NCBI GenBank assembly: GCA_903928445.1
Contig: CAIYRB010000147.1
Location: 1 to 56,862, forward strand
DNA: 56,862 nucleotides
DNA from: an uncultured Pseudomonadota bacterium
GTDB taxonomy: Bacteria > Bdellovibrionota_B > Oligoflexia > Oligoflexales > CAIYRB01
Direction: 5' to 3'
A model generated the notes under the pieces. That model did not search any database, was not told the DNA's origin, and saw nothing but the letters and a program-made list of their open reading frames with translations. A program made the position numbers and the translations under genes. Each line of letters begins with the position of its first letter. The stretch's first letter is position 1. This document shows, piece after piece, positions 35,490-43,091 of this stretch.

Positions 35490-36192
35490 GGTCATGGACA
35501 CCGAGGCCTTTAGCAGCGCCGGACTCGACAAGAGTATGCTCTATCTACTCGTGCACAGCGGCTCGCGTGGACTTGGCGACGAAATTCTACGCAGCCATAC
35601 GGCCCGTTTCGGTGCCGCTGGGCTCAAAGCTGCCAGCGATGACGGGTTGGCCTATCTGTCACGGCATGACGAGGCCGTGAAGTGGGCTGCAGCGAACCGG
35701 TCAGCGATCGCACAGCGCTTTGCCGAGCAGATCGGCTTTACGCCGGAGCCCTTGCTGGACCTCTGCCACAATAGCGTGACCGAGATCGGAGGTTGCTGGT
35801 GTCACCGCAAAGGCGCCGCGCCGCATGCGGGCAATCTTGTGGTCGTACCCGGTAGCCGAGGCACACTAAGCTACCTCATTGCTCCGCGCGGCAGTGCGGC
35901 CGAGTTTGGCTACAGCCTCCCGCATGGAGCCGGCCGTAAATGGTCCCGCGCCGATGCGCGCTCAAGACTGCGAGATCGCTACCGGGTCGCGGATCTCCAA
36001 AAGACAGCGCTAGGCGGCTCTGTGATCTGCGAAGATAAAGATCTTCTATTTGAAGAGGCTCCCGATGCCTACAAGAACATCGCCACGGTTGCGGCTGATT
36101 TAGTGGTCAACGGCATGGGGGCGATCGTCGCCACCTTGCGTCCATTGATCACCTATAAGGTGCGGCAGGGTCCGTATGGTGATGAGGACTGA
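35350..36192 (+). pseudogene. RtcB-type RNA ligase, 5'-truncated
   Basis: About 280 codons of RtcB, from 'VAKDQFRTSLGTIGGGNHFA' through 'LVHSGSRGLGDEILRSH', 'LLDLCHNSVTE', 'HRKGAAP', 'VPGSRGTLSYL', 'HGAGRKWSR' to 'APDAYKNI'. These include the GGGNHF Mn-binding segment, the later His ligands and the HGAGR guanylate-site His. The first roughly 110-150 residues, with the early metal-binding Asp and Cys, are missing. The frame opens inside the ligase-like gene. The best match is to the release-factor-H-coupled RtcB subfamily. Probably inactive unless expressed as a frameshifted fusion. Confidence 0.75.
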
Positions 36193-36212
36193 GGGCTAAA
36201 ATGTGCGTATTC

Positions 36213-36617
36213 CTACAATTCAAGAAACTCTTTCAGGGTGTCCTTTATTTCGTTGATCTTAACATCATCGGCCAAGGTCCCTCGATACTGTTTGAGGAAT
36301 TGGACGTCCATCGTTACGGGTTTGAAGCACTTCACATAACAGACCTTGGTCAGTCCACTGACTAACTCCGGGGTTAGCTCCACTTCAAACATTTGAACAT
36401 ATTGCTTACCGCTTATCGGTAAGCACACGACTTCTAAACCACCCCTGTTATACGCATTGGGGGAAATGACGATGAATGGCCGTTCATTTTTGTCGGGATC
36501 TGGTGGGGTTGGCGGGCTGGTAGCCGCTCGACTCGCGACCTGATTTACCTGCCAAATTTCCCACTGCATGGGTGTGCGGTGAGGCGCCGCGCTTGCTTTT
36601 CGACCTCGTGTCGCCAT
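36213..36617 (-). CDS. PemK/MazF-type toxin
   Basis: 134 residues. Core of the MazF/PemK endoribonuclease fold: 'MQWEIWQVNQ', 'DKNERPFIVISPNAYN' (the RP-x-VV-type strand with substrate-binding Arg), 'LEVVCLPISGKQ', 'KVCYVKCFKPVTM' and the closing helix 'INEIKDTLKEFL'. It would cleave single-stranded RNA unless bound by the antitoxin encoded 41 bases upstream. An extra basic stretch of about 16 residues precedes the usual start, so an internal ATG at residue 17 may be the real one. The pair sits beside the broken RtcB gene, notable because RtcB repairs RNA cut by such toxins. Confidence 0.8.
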   Translation of the reverse strand: MATRGRKASAAPHRTPMQWEIWQVNQVASRAATSPPTPPDPDKNERPFIVISPNAYNRGGLEVVCLPISGKQYVQMFEVELTPELVSGLTKVCYVKCFKPVTMDVQFLKQYRGTLADDVKINEIKDTLKEFLEL

Positions 36618-36658
36618 GACTACCTAATCCTTTGTACTAAACTAGCTCCAGACAACTC

Positions 36659-36928
36659 TTATCCTTTCAATCCCTGCACCGTCGCCAAAACATCCTGCTC
36701 CCCAGGGTGGGCAGCATAGAAGTCCGCTTCCTGCTTGTTCAAGATGGAGAAGGCCTTTTCTTTTTCCGCCTGCCAGAGGAGCTTCAAGGCGGACTCAATG
36801 ACCTCACCCTCTGATTCAAACGCACTGACGCCTTTTTCCCGAATTTTTTTGACAAGTTGGGCGGCTTCATCGCTGATATACGGGCGGCGATTAGGGACGG
36901 AACCCAGGCTGATTTTATGTGCTCTCAT
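36659..36928 (-). CDS. antitoxin of the MazF-type pair
   Basis: 89 residues from the ATG at 36928, with 'ggga' 6 bases upstream; an ATG four codons earlier is less well placed. Small charged helical protein ('DEAAQLVKKIREKGVSAFES', 'VIESALKLLWQAEKEKAFS'). It probably dimerises and binds DNA through the amino end and the toxin through the tail. The exact antitoxin family was not recognised. It is upstream of and co-directional with the toxin, the normal order for such operons. Confidence 0.65.
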   Translation of the reverse strand: MRAHKISLGSVPNRRPYISDEAAQLVKKIREKGVSAFESEGEVIESALKLLWQAEKEKAFSILNKQEADFYAAHPGEQDVLATVQGLKG

Positions 36929-37566
36929 ATTAATTCCCATTATTTCAGCGCATTAAAGCAACTCTTCGCGCTTGAGTATACAATCATCGGCAAAAACAGG
37001 CAAAAACTTTAGGCAGTAAATCGTGCCAAGACTTCATGCCCTGATTGTTGGCTGTCAGTTATGGTCGGCGAGGCCCAGGTCGGACGATCCGCTTTGAGGC
37101 GTGCATTTTTTAGGCCGGCTGGTACGCCACTTAATGGAGTACTATTAGATAGATACGTGACCGCTCAGCGCGTCACTAAAAATGAACCAAGAGAGCAGGT
37201 GCCATATGCCGATATGATACATAATGCGCGGCGCAATCCTCGATGATTCGCTCTGCAACCTACAACCGCGGATCCACTGGATCACTCGGTATGGCAGCCG
37301 TGATCTCGGCACAGGTCTGCCACGATCTGGACAAGCAAAGGGTCGGTCGCGGTGATCAAGTTAACTCCTGGCTGGCTGAAATCCGGGCCAATTCTGGTCC
37401 AAACCTGAACCAAAGATCATACCGCGTCAAAACGGCTAGGTGTTTATTTATCAGTAAAGTCAGCAATCATCGCCTATGACGTGGCGATCTCCGCGTGGCA
37501 CGGACTTTGCTTATGGCATTTTGCGCAATGTCGCGCAAGTTTCACCACAAAAATGAGGTACTCACC
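36929..37566. other. gene-free stretch upstream of the peptide cluster
   Basis: 638 bases separating the divergent toxin-antitoxin operon from the RiPP-like cluster. Short open frames here do not look coding. It must contain both promoters. The 'attatttcag' region near 36940-37010 is AT-rich. No hairpins or element ends were recognised. Confidence 0.4.
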
Positions 37567-37692
37567 ATGGCTATCGCCCACATCGTGTCCAGCGTCACAA
37601 GCGAAGATCTCCGCAATGTTTCGATTCAGACCGCCGAAATGGAAAAGCTCGTCACGGCGATTCAGTTCAACATGATCGCTATCCAAAACTGA
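37567..37692 (+). CDS. candidate RiPP precursor peptide
   Basis: 41 codons starting at the ATG at 37567, with 'gaggt' 8 bases upstream. The peptide has a helical, acidic leader-like amino part ('SSVTSEDLRNVSIQTAEMEK') and a more hydrophobic carboxyl part ('LVTAIQFNMIAIQN') ending in Asn. It has no Cys, so it is not a lanthipeptide or sactipeptide. Asn, Gln, His and Ile side chains are possible hydroxylation sites. It is followed by a strong hairpin, then a HExxH peptide-modification protein and an ABC exporter. That layout, not any homology, is the basis of the call. Confidence 0.6.
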   Translation: MAIAHIVSSVTSEDLRNVSIQTAEMEKLVTAIQFNMIAIQN

Positions 37693-37701
37693 ACTCGGGT
37701 C

Positions 37702-37734
37702 GGGAAGAGATCGCCTCCTAGGCGATCTCTTCCC
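37702..37734 (+). terminator. strong hairpin between precursor and modification genes
   Basis: Perfect 14-base stem 'gggaagagatcgcc' / 'ggcgatctcttccc' with a 5-base loop, 9 bases after the peptide stop. It should act as a partial terminator or 3' stabiliser, so that the peptide mRNA exceeds that of the downstream genes. Confidence 0.85.
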
Positions 37735-37761
37735 TCGTCGATTTGCTTAAGAGGACCAGTC

Positions 37762-38631
37762 ATGATCAGCATCTTCGGTTCAGATCAAGTAATCAAAAGC
37801 ATTTACATGCTTTCTAGGCCGTATCTAGCGGGTGCTGAAATTTCCACTGTCGAGCAGCTCCGGTCGCCGTACCTGAAGTTCTTGTCGCAGCACCAACCAC
37901 GGCAGGTCTTAAACAACTCCGGCGATCCTGTAGCCATCGATGAGTCTGCCACTGCCGCCCTTAGTGGCGCGTTTGGGCACAGCAAGTTCAACGATCTTTC
38001 ACAGGAAAACATGCTTGGAGATCAGGTCGAAGTCGACGAAAAGGTGCGTCTCAAGGCGCTAGTTCGTGACGGCTACGCATTCCTCGCTAGCCGCAGTGCG
38101 GAAGTCAAAGCCATCTTTGACCTGGCCATCCACAGCATCTTCTTTGTCAAATCAAAGACAAACAAGCGAGGCCACAATTCATTCGGCGGTTCCTCCTCGG
38201 GTGCCATCGGTTCGATCTGGGTGAGCGGTCAGGGTGACTTCAATAAATTCGATATTTCGGAATTTTTGCTGCATGAGCTGACGCATCATCTATTGTTCCT
38301 TGCCGAACGCTGCGAGAACCAATTTCACTATGATGCCATAGCACTACCCGAAAACTACGCCCAGTCGGCGATTCTGAACTACAGACGGCCGCTGGACAAA
38401 GTGGTGCACAGTATCGTCGTCTCGACTGAGATCATCCTAGCGCGCGAGTCTTTTCTTGGGAATCAACGCGTCTCATTGCACCCATCGACTGAGGTCATGC
38501 TACAGCAGACTATCCTATCGATCGGTAGCGTCTTTGATCTCAAAAACCTTGGTGAACTATTGACACCGTGGTCGATCGACATAGTGAAACGTTGCAACGA
38601 CATCCTCAAATCATGCGGCAAGGCCGCCTAA
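37762..38631 (+). CDS. HExxH-type peptide modification protein (beta-hydroxylase-like)
   Basis: 289 residues, ATG at 37762 after 'gagga'. The motif 'FLLHELTHHLLFLAE' (His171-Glu-Leu-Thr-His175) and the following 'ILNYRRPLDKVVHSIVV' (with a further His) match my memory of the family called 'aKG-HExxH-type peptide beta-hydroxylase' or 'HEXXH motif-containing putative peptide modification protein'. In that family a PLR..RP..-VLH..-type segment follows the HExxH. Such enzymes use iron and 2-oxoglutarate to hydroxylate residues in precursor peptides. No signal peptide, so it acts in the cytosol before export. It lies 69 bases after the peptide gene and 12 before the exporter. A protease role is the alternative. 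Confidence 0.65.
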   Translation: MISIFGSDQVIKSIYMLSRPYLAGAEISTVEQLRSPYLKFLSQHQPRQVLNNSGDPVAIDESATAALSGAFGHSKFNDLSQENMLGDQVEVDEKVRLKALVRDGYAFLASRSAEVKAIFDLAIHSIFFVKSKTNKRGHNSFGGSSSGAIGSIWVSGQGDFNKFDISEFLLHELTHHLLFLAERCENQFHYDAIALPENYAQSAILNYRRPLDKVVHSIVVSTEIILARESFLGNQRVSLHPSTEVMLQQTILSIGSVFDLKNLGELLTPWSIDIVKRCNDILKSCGKAA

Positions 38632-38643
38632 GGCGATAGATCC

Positions 38644-39999
38644 ATGAACAGTATTTTCAAAAACAAACTATTTAAATACGCCGCTGCGTTGTGCATCCTA
38701 CAGCAGGTGTTCGTCGGTCTCTCTACGTTCATCATTGGCTCTGCAGGTGCATCGCTCGCCGACCCGAAGCGAGTTCTCCTCCTCCTCGGATCTTTCTTTG
38801 GCTCAAGCGCTTCGGCCTACGTGGTCGGTACCTCCTATCAGTGGTTGGCAGCGCGTTTGGCCAATGACCTCTGGAAGAAGTATGCCCTCGGCTTACTGGA
38901 CGAACTCGGTAGCGATATGGGCTATGCGTCCCCGGCCAACAGGAATTTGACCAATACCTGGCTGACTGGCGAAGCTCAGTCCACCTTGGAGCACGCCGCA
39001 AACTTTAGCCTCGATTTCCTCTCAATCAGCTGCAATGTCGTGTTTACCCTGGTTGCCTTTCTGGCTATTTTGGGTCCACTGATCACCGCCGCGATCGTCG
39101 TCGCTTTGATTTCGTCGTTCTGCCTGTTGGTTGCGGCACGGCGGGCGATCAAAAGCGCCGGCAACGAGATTCAAGGGTCGAAGCTGGCAGCGTTCATGTC
39201 CGTACAATCCCTGTGGGACCAGATCTTCTTCGGAAATGGGATGACACGTGCCGTGCCCGTTCAAAAGAATGAAACCCTGATGCTGAGCTACTTCAAGCAG
39301 GCTGAGCGCTACCGCTTGCTCGAACAAGGCGTATCATGCCTGCCGATATTCCTATCCATGGCGGTACTGTATGTTGCGGTCGCGCACCAAATTAACCATG
39401 GAGCGATCGTACTCGCGGCGTTGGTCGCGGTCCTACCGCGTTCACTGCAGCTCTTTCAGAACGTGCATACGATGACGACCTACAGCAGTCAGTTTCTTTT
39501 GCTGAAAGCCAAACTGGCTAACCTCAAAGCCTTCAGCAGCCGCTTAGATCGACGCCACCTGGGCGAGCATGTACAAAAGGACAAGATTTCGATCCTGGAA
39601 GTGACTAGCGAGACGATCATTTCGATCGATGAACTACTGGCTCAGGTCGGCGCCAAATCATTGCAGAAGACCGGACGTCTGCGTTTAACTGGCAGTAACG
39701 GAGCAGGTAAATCATCGTTCCTGCGCGACATCAAGGCGTTGATCCCGCAGGCAGTCCTAGTCGGCCCTGATATTCATCTCTTGCCAGTTGAGACCAAAGG
39801 ATCGACGGGCCAGATCCAAAAACAAACACTCATGGCCCTCATGAAGCTGGATGTCGAGGTGTTGCTGGTGGATGAGTGGGATGCCAACCTCGATCAGGCC
39901 AATATGGAACACGTCGATCAACAGCTGCAATCCTTTGCAGAAAGTGGTCTAGTGATCGAGGTACGGCATAGCCGCCAGGCTCACACCAGTGGACGTTAA
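38644..39999 (+). CDS. ABC transporter with fused membrane and ATPase domains (peptide exporter-like)
   Basis: 451 residues, shorter than typical ABC exporters (about 570-600). The amino half carries about six membrane helices ('CILQQVFVGLSTFIIGSAGA', 'VVFTLVAFLAILGPLITAAI', 'LPIFLSMAVLYVAVA'). The ATPase half has Walker A 'LTGSNGAGKSSFL', a degenerate signature 'GSTGQIQKQ' and Walker B 'VLLVDEWDANLD'. No N-terminal C39 protease domain, so leader removal must occur elsewhere. The reduced ATPase domain resembles the compact SyrD/PvdE/microcin-type exporters. It would export the modified peptide. The gene ends the cluster. Confidence 0.75.
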   Translation: MNSIFKNKLFKYAAALCILQQVFVGLSTFIIGSAGASLADPKRVLLLLGSFFGSSASAYVVGTSYQWLAARLANDLWKKYALGLLDELGSDMGYASPANRNLTNTWLTGEAQSTLEHAANFSLDFLSISCNVVFTLVAFLAILGPLITAAIVVALISSFCLLVAARRAIKSAGNEIQGSKLAAFMSVQSLWDQIFFGNGMTRAVPVQKNETLMLSYFKQAERYRLLEQGVSCLPIFLSMAVLYVAVAHQINHGAIVLAALVAVLPRSLQLFQNVHTMTTYSSQFLLLKAKLANLKAFSSRLDRRHLGEHVQKDKISILEVTSETIISIDELLAQVGAKSLQKTGRLRLTGSNGAGKSSFLRDIKALIPQAVLVGPDIHLLPVETKGSTGQIQKQTLMALMKLDVEVLLVDEWDANLDQANMEHVDQQLQSFAESGLVIEVRHSRQAHTSGR

Positions 40000-40152
40000 G
40001 GTAAGCTTATAGCAACGTAATCAAGGTACATTGCCAATCCAAGACTCCTGCGCAAAGCTTAAATGGCGCTTGATACGCTGCCCACAGTGCCAGAGTGCTT
40101 GAGACACCTAACCCTGATAAAATTAATGTAGTGCAGGTGGAGTCTTCGAGAG

Positions 40153-40403
40153 ATGGCAAAGAAGCCGCGTAAGGTAGATCAATCTATGCCGTTAGCATTC
40201 CAGGACACGGTGCCCCCCCGGAGGGACGAGACGCCGGTAGGCGTGAAGCAGGCAGATGCAAGCCCACCAGGCCCCGAGGTAACCTCCAAAAGTAAGCTCC
40301 GATACCACACTGGCGCTTACAAGAAGCGTATCCTCCAGAAGCGGGCGATTGCACGGAGCCCGGCGATCTCAGCAAACTCCTTCGTGGCACCAGCGGGGCC
40401 ACT
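40153..40403 (+). mobile_element. IS3-family orfA relic (frameshifted)
   Basis: An open frame of 84 codons begins 'MAKKPRKVDQSMPLAF' and contains 'YHTGAYKKRILQK', then reads out of frame. A shift of one base gives 'DCTEPGDLSKLLRGTSGATM', so together they match the N-terminal helix-turn-helix of a group of IS3-type orfA proteins ('YK.RIL.EAD.CT.PGEIG.LLRREGLYSS'). The relic is broken by a frameshift and runs directly into the start of the ene-reductase gene. The gap 40000-40152 after the exporter shows nothing else. Confidence 0.6.
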
Positions 40404-41609
40404 ATGAGGTCCTATTCCAGCCCGTTGGCTCATCCCCTCCCATTGCCATGCGGGACAGTGCTTCCGAACCGCTTCGTAAAGTCGGCAATGGGCGAAGGTT
40501 TAGCTGGGAGGGACCGTCTGCCAAATGGGCTGCATTGCGTCCTCTATCGGGCTTGGGCCGACGGCGGGGCCGGAGCCTTGATCACCGGAAACATCATGGT
40601 GGATCCGGATCAGTGCCCGCCTTCCGGTAACGTAGCAATAGGTCCAGCGACGCCAGTCGAGCCTTTCCGCGCCTGGGCTGCCAGCGTTAGAGGGAACGAT
40701 TGCAAAATCCTGGCTCAGCTCAACCACCCCGGTCGCCAGATTGCGAAAAAATACATCGCAACGCCCTTAGCTCCCTCGCCAATTCGCTTGCACAAGGGTT
40801 TGATGAGATGCGGTATACCGAGACAGCTGGAGCATAAAGAAATTCTGGGCATTATCGATGCCTTTTCGCGAGCCGCCCGTGTGTGCCAAGCTGCCGGCTT
40901 TGATGGTGTTGAAATACACGCTGCGCATGGGTACCTCATAAGTCAGTTTCTATCTCCATTAACAAACCATCGGACCGATGAGTGGGGTGGAGATCCGGTC
41001 CGGCGTCAGCAATTTCTGATCCGAATTGCAAAAGCTGTCCGAGATACCGTGGGCGCCGACTTCGTGGTCGGGGTTAAGCTGAATTCGGCTGACTTTCAAC
41101 GCGGCGGGTTGGACAATGACGAATCGCTTGCCGTGATGCATGCTCTCGCTGGGCTTAGGATCGATTTCCTCGAAATCTCCGGGGGAACATACGAGAGCCC
41201 TGTTACCTTAGGCAAAGGCTACGGCGCATCGTCAGCCAGCCGCGAGGCGTACTTTACTGACTTTGCTATAATGGCCAGGAAAGCCTTTCCCCTTCCGATC
41301 CTGCTCACCGGCGGCTTTCGGACCGCCTCAGCGATGAGCGCTGCCGTAGAAGAGGGGGTTACTGATCTGGTCGGCCTAGCAAGGGCGCTAGCCCAGCAAC
41401 CGGGTTTGCCTCGATGTGCTTTAAGCGGCCAGCAGCTTCCGCCAATTTCTGGGCCACGACTTCTAGGGCATAAGCGCCTTGACGCGCTGGTAGATCTGCG
41501 TTGGCATGTGGCCCAAATTCAACGGATCGCGGCTGGTCAAAAGCCAGACCTGGCCCTAAGTAGTTGGAGTGCGCTGAAGCAATCTTTAATCCGGATATAT
41601 GGCATATAA
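40404..41609 (+). CDS. NADH:flavin oxidoreductase / ene-reductase (OYE family)
   Basis: 401 residues, FMN-binding TIM barrel without the C-terminal Fe-S/FAD domains of dienoyl-CoA reductases. Family motifs: 'LPNRFVKSAMGEGLA' (about 22-36), 'LAQLNHPGRQ', 'FDGVEIHAAHGYLISQFLSP' with the substrate-binding His pair, 'NHRTDEWGGDPVRR', and C-terminal phosphate loop 'ILLTGGFRTASAM'. It reduces activated C=C bonds with NAD(P)H in the cytosol. Its ATG lies at the edge of the IS3 relic and in frame with the shifted relic. It precedes a HAD phosphatase by 14 bases and lies near an AfsA-type gene, so a butenolide-reductase role is a reasonable guess. Confidence 0.88.
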   Translation: MRSYSSPLAHPLPLPCGTVLPNRFVKSAMGEGLAGRDRLPNGLHCVLYRAWADGGAGALITGNIMVDPDQCPPSGNVAIGPATPVEPFRAWAASVRGNDCKILAQLNHPGRQIAKKYIATPLAPSPIRLHKGLMRCGIPRQLEHKEILGIIDAFSRAARVCQAAGFDGVEIHAAHGYLISQFLSPLTNHRTDEWGGDPVRRQQFLIRIAKAVRDTVGADFVVGVKLNSADFQRGGLDNDESLAVMHALAGLRIDFLEISGGTYESPVTLGKGYGASSASREAYFTDFAIMARKAFPLPILLTGGFRTASAMSAAVEEGVTDLVGLARALAQQPGLPRCALSGQQLPPISGPRLLGHKRLDALVDLRWHVAQIQRIAAGQKPDLALSSWSALKQSLIRIYGI

Positions 41610-41623
41610 GAAAGGTCAACTTA

Positions 41624-42301
41624 ATGACAACTTGTCGGAATATTAAAGTCGCGGCACTGGATATCGACGGCGTCCTCGTACGCGACACTTTTAGCCCCGT
41701 AATTAAGCTTTTCGTGGAAAGCAAAGGCGGCACCTACGACGCGGACGTAGAAACCAACGTGTTTTCTCGCGCTCGTAAGGATGCGACGGCATACTTAAAT
41801 GGGCGCCTTTCGTTAAATATGTCGCATGATGCGATCCTTGCCGAGTATTTCTCCATGCGAAAGGCATATATTGAGACGCACGGTGGCGGCCCGATGCCGG
41901 GCTTAAAAGACTTCCTAAAGCTCCTGCAAAATTGTGGCCTCAAACTCCTCTGCTACGGGGGCTTGGACTTCCAGTACTTCGCACACGAAATGGGTGCTTT
42001 TCTCGGGGACTTTTCCTTCGAAAAGTACGTATGTACTAACGACTTCCGACCTGGCGTAGTGGAAATTATCGCCCGCGTGGGTGGTAAGCCCCACGAAGTC
42101 CTTTTTGTCGACGACGTGGATCTTGTTGCCCAAGCTTGCAAGGCCAGTCTTGCGCCCTTTATCGGCTGGCCATCGACTTCATTTCAACAGCAAGCAATGC
42201 AGAAGACTGGCGTGAAGCATTTTGTCAAAAGCCTTGGCGAAATTGACTCTGCGCTCATCAAGCGTATCGACAATGCCGCGCCAAATCATGGCGGTTGGTG
42301 A
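41624..42301 (+). CDS. HAD-family hydrolase
   Basis: 225 residues from the ATG at 41624 with 'aaagg' upstream. HAD motif I 'AALDIDGVLVRDT' (DxDG nucleophile), later 'LLCYGGLDFQYF' in the motif II region and motif IV 'VLFVDDVDLVAQAC'. It should be a phosphatase on a small phosphorylated metabolite, cytosolic. The gene is 14 bases downstream of the ene-reductase, so probably co-transcribed, and converges on the second HAD gene with a 2-base gap. In a butyrolactone pathway it could remove phosphate from the butenolide or lactone phosphate (inference). Confidence 0.8.
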   Translation: MTTCRNIKVAALDIDGVLVRDTFSPVIKLFVESKGGTYDADVETNVFSRARKDATAYLNGRLSLNMSHDAILAEYFSMRKAYIETHGGGPMPGLKDFLKLLQNCGLKLLCYGGLDFQYFAHEMGAFLGDFSFEKYVCTNDFRPGVVEIIARVGGKPHEVLFVDDVDLVAQACKASLAPFIGWPSTSFQQQAMQKTGVKHFVKSLGEIDSALIKRIDNAAPNHGGW

Positions 42302-42303
42302 CA

Positions 42304-42954
42304 CTATATCCTTACCCACCGCTGCTGCATGGCTTCGGCGAGGTTTTTACAAGTCCCTGCGGCCCCTGCTTCCATCAGCGCTGCACCTGAGGAATGGGTC
42401 GTTACTCCCACCGTTACCATACCTGCGGCTACCCCAGCCTTCACTCCCTGAACGCTATCCTCGAACACTACGACCCGGTTTGTTGCTGCACCTTGTACTC
42501 CGAGCAAGGCCGCGCACTTCAAGTAAACGTCGGGGGCAGGCTTTGGGTTAGCGACATCATCGGACACAACGACAGCTGGCACGACAAGGCCGGCCGCATC
42601 CATGACTCCGGTGACGAAAGACCGCTCCGCATTTGAGGCGATACCGTGGGGGAAGTTCTTCTCTTTGAGACTGTTAAGGAAATCCCTTGCCCCCGGTAGC
42701 AAGTGGGGGACTTTGAGTAAGCTCGGAAGGCATTGATTTTTCGTCCTGATGAGGTCATCAGCTCTTTTGGGGTCGCCGTAACTCACCGCAATGGCATTGG
42801 CAATTACGTCGGTCGAGTACCCGATCAGGGTCTCGGGTGGCGGAAGCGGCTTATTGAATATCGCAGCGACCGCGACTGTCCAGGCTTCTATATGCGCCGC
42901 TAGGGTGTCCACAAGGACGCCATCAAAATCAAAAATGACCGCTACCGCACCCAT
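42304..42954 (-). CDS. HAD-family phosphatase (beta-phosphoglucomutase-like)
   Basis: 216 residues. I use the ATG at 42954, six bases after 'gagg'; a TTG two codons earlier is part of that spacing. Motif I 'AVIFDFDGVLVDTLAAH', cap-type helix region, motif II 'GIASNAERSFV', motif III 'ANPKPAPDVYL' and motif IV 'VVFEDSVQGVKAG': a complete subclass IA HAD phosphatase. It acts in the cytosol on sugar phosphates or similar. It is divergent from the AfsA-type gene across a 137-base AT-rich promoter region and convergent with the other HAD gene. Possible second phosphatase of the signal pathway, or unrelated. Confidence 0.85.
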   Translation of the reverse strand: MGAVAVIFDFDGVLVDTLAAHIEAWTVAVAAIFNKPLPPPETLIGYSTDVIANAIAVSYGDPKRADDLIRTKNQCLPSLLKVPHLLPGARDFLNSLKEKNFPHGIASNAERSFVTGVMDAAGLVVPAVVVSDDVANPKPAPDVYLKCAALLGVQGAATNRVVVFEDSVQGVKAGVAAGMVTVGVTTHSSGAALMEAGAAGTCKNLAEAMQQRWVRI

Positions 42955-43027
42955 GGGCAACCTCAGTCAAAAGTTCTGCGAATAGCCATTGTAACATACC
43001 GACTCGCATTGAATAATAATAAATGTT

Positions 43028-43056
43028 TTGATAACTTTTTATAAAATTGATACATA
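43028..43056 (+). promoter_or_regulatory. sigma-70-like promoter of the AfsA operon
   Basis: 'ttgata' (43028-43033), a 17-base AT-rich spacer, then 'tacata' (43051-43056), about 36 bases before the AfsA start. The region is much more AT-rich than its surroundings. The divergent HAD gene would use the same 137-base interval. Confidence 0.5.
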
Positions 43057-43091
43057 TAAATGGTATATTCTTGATGTGATATGGAATTTTA

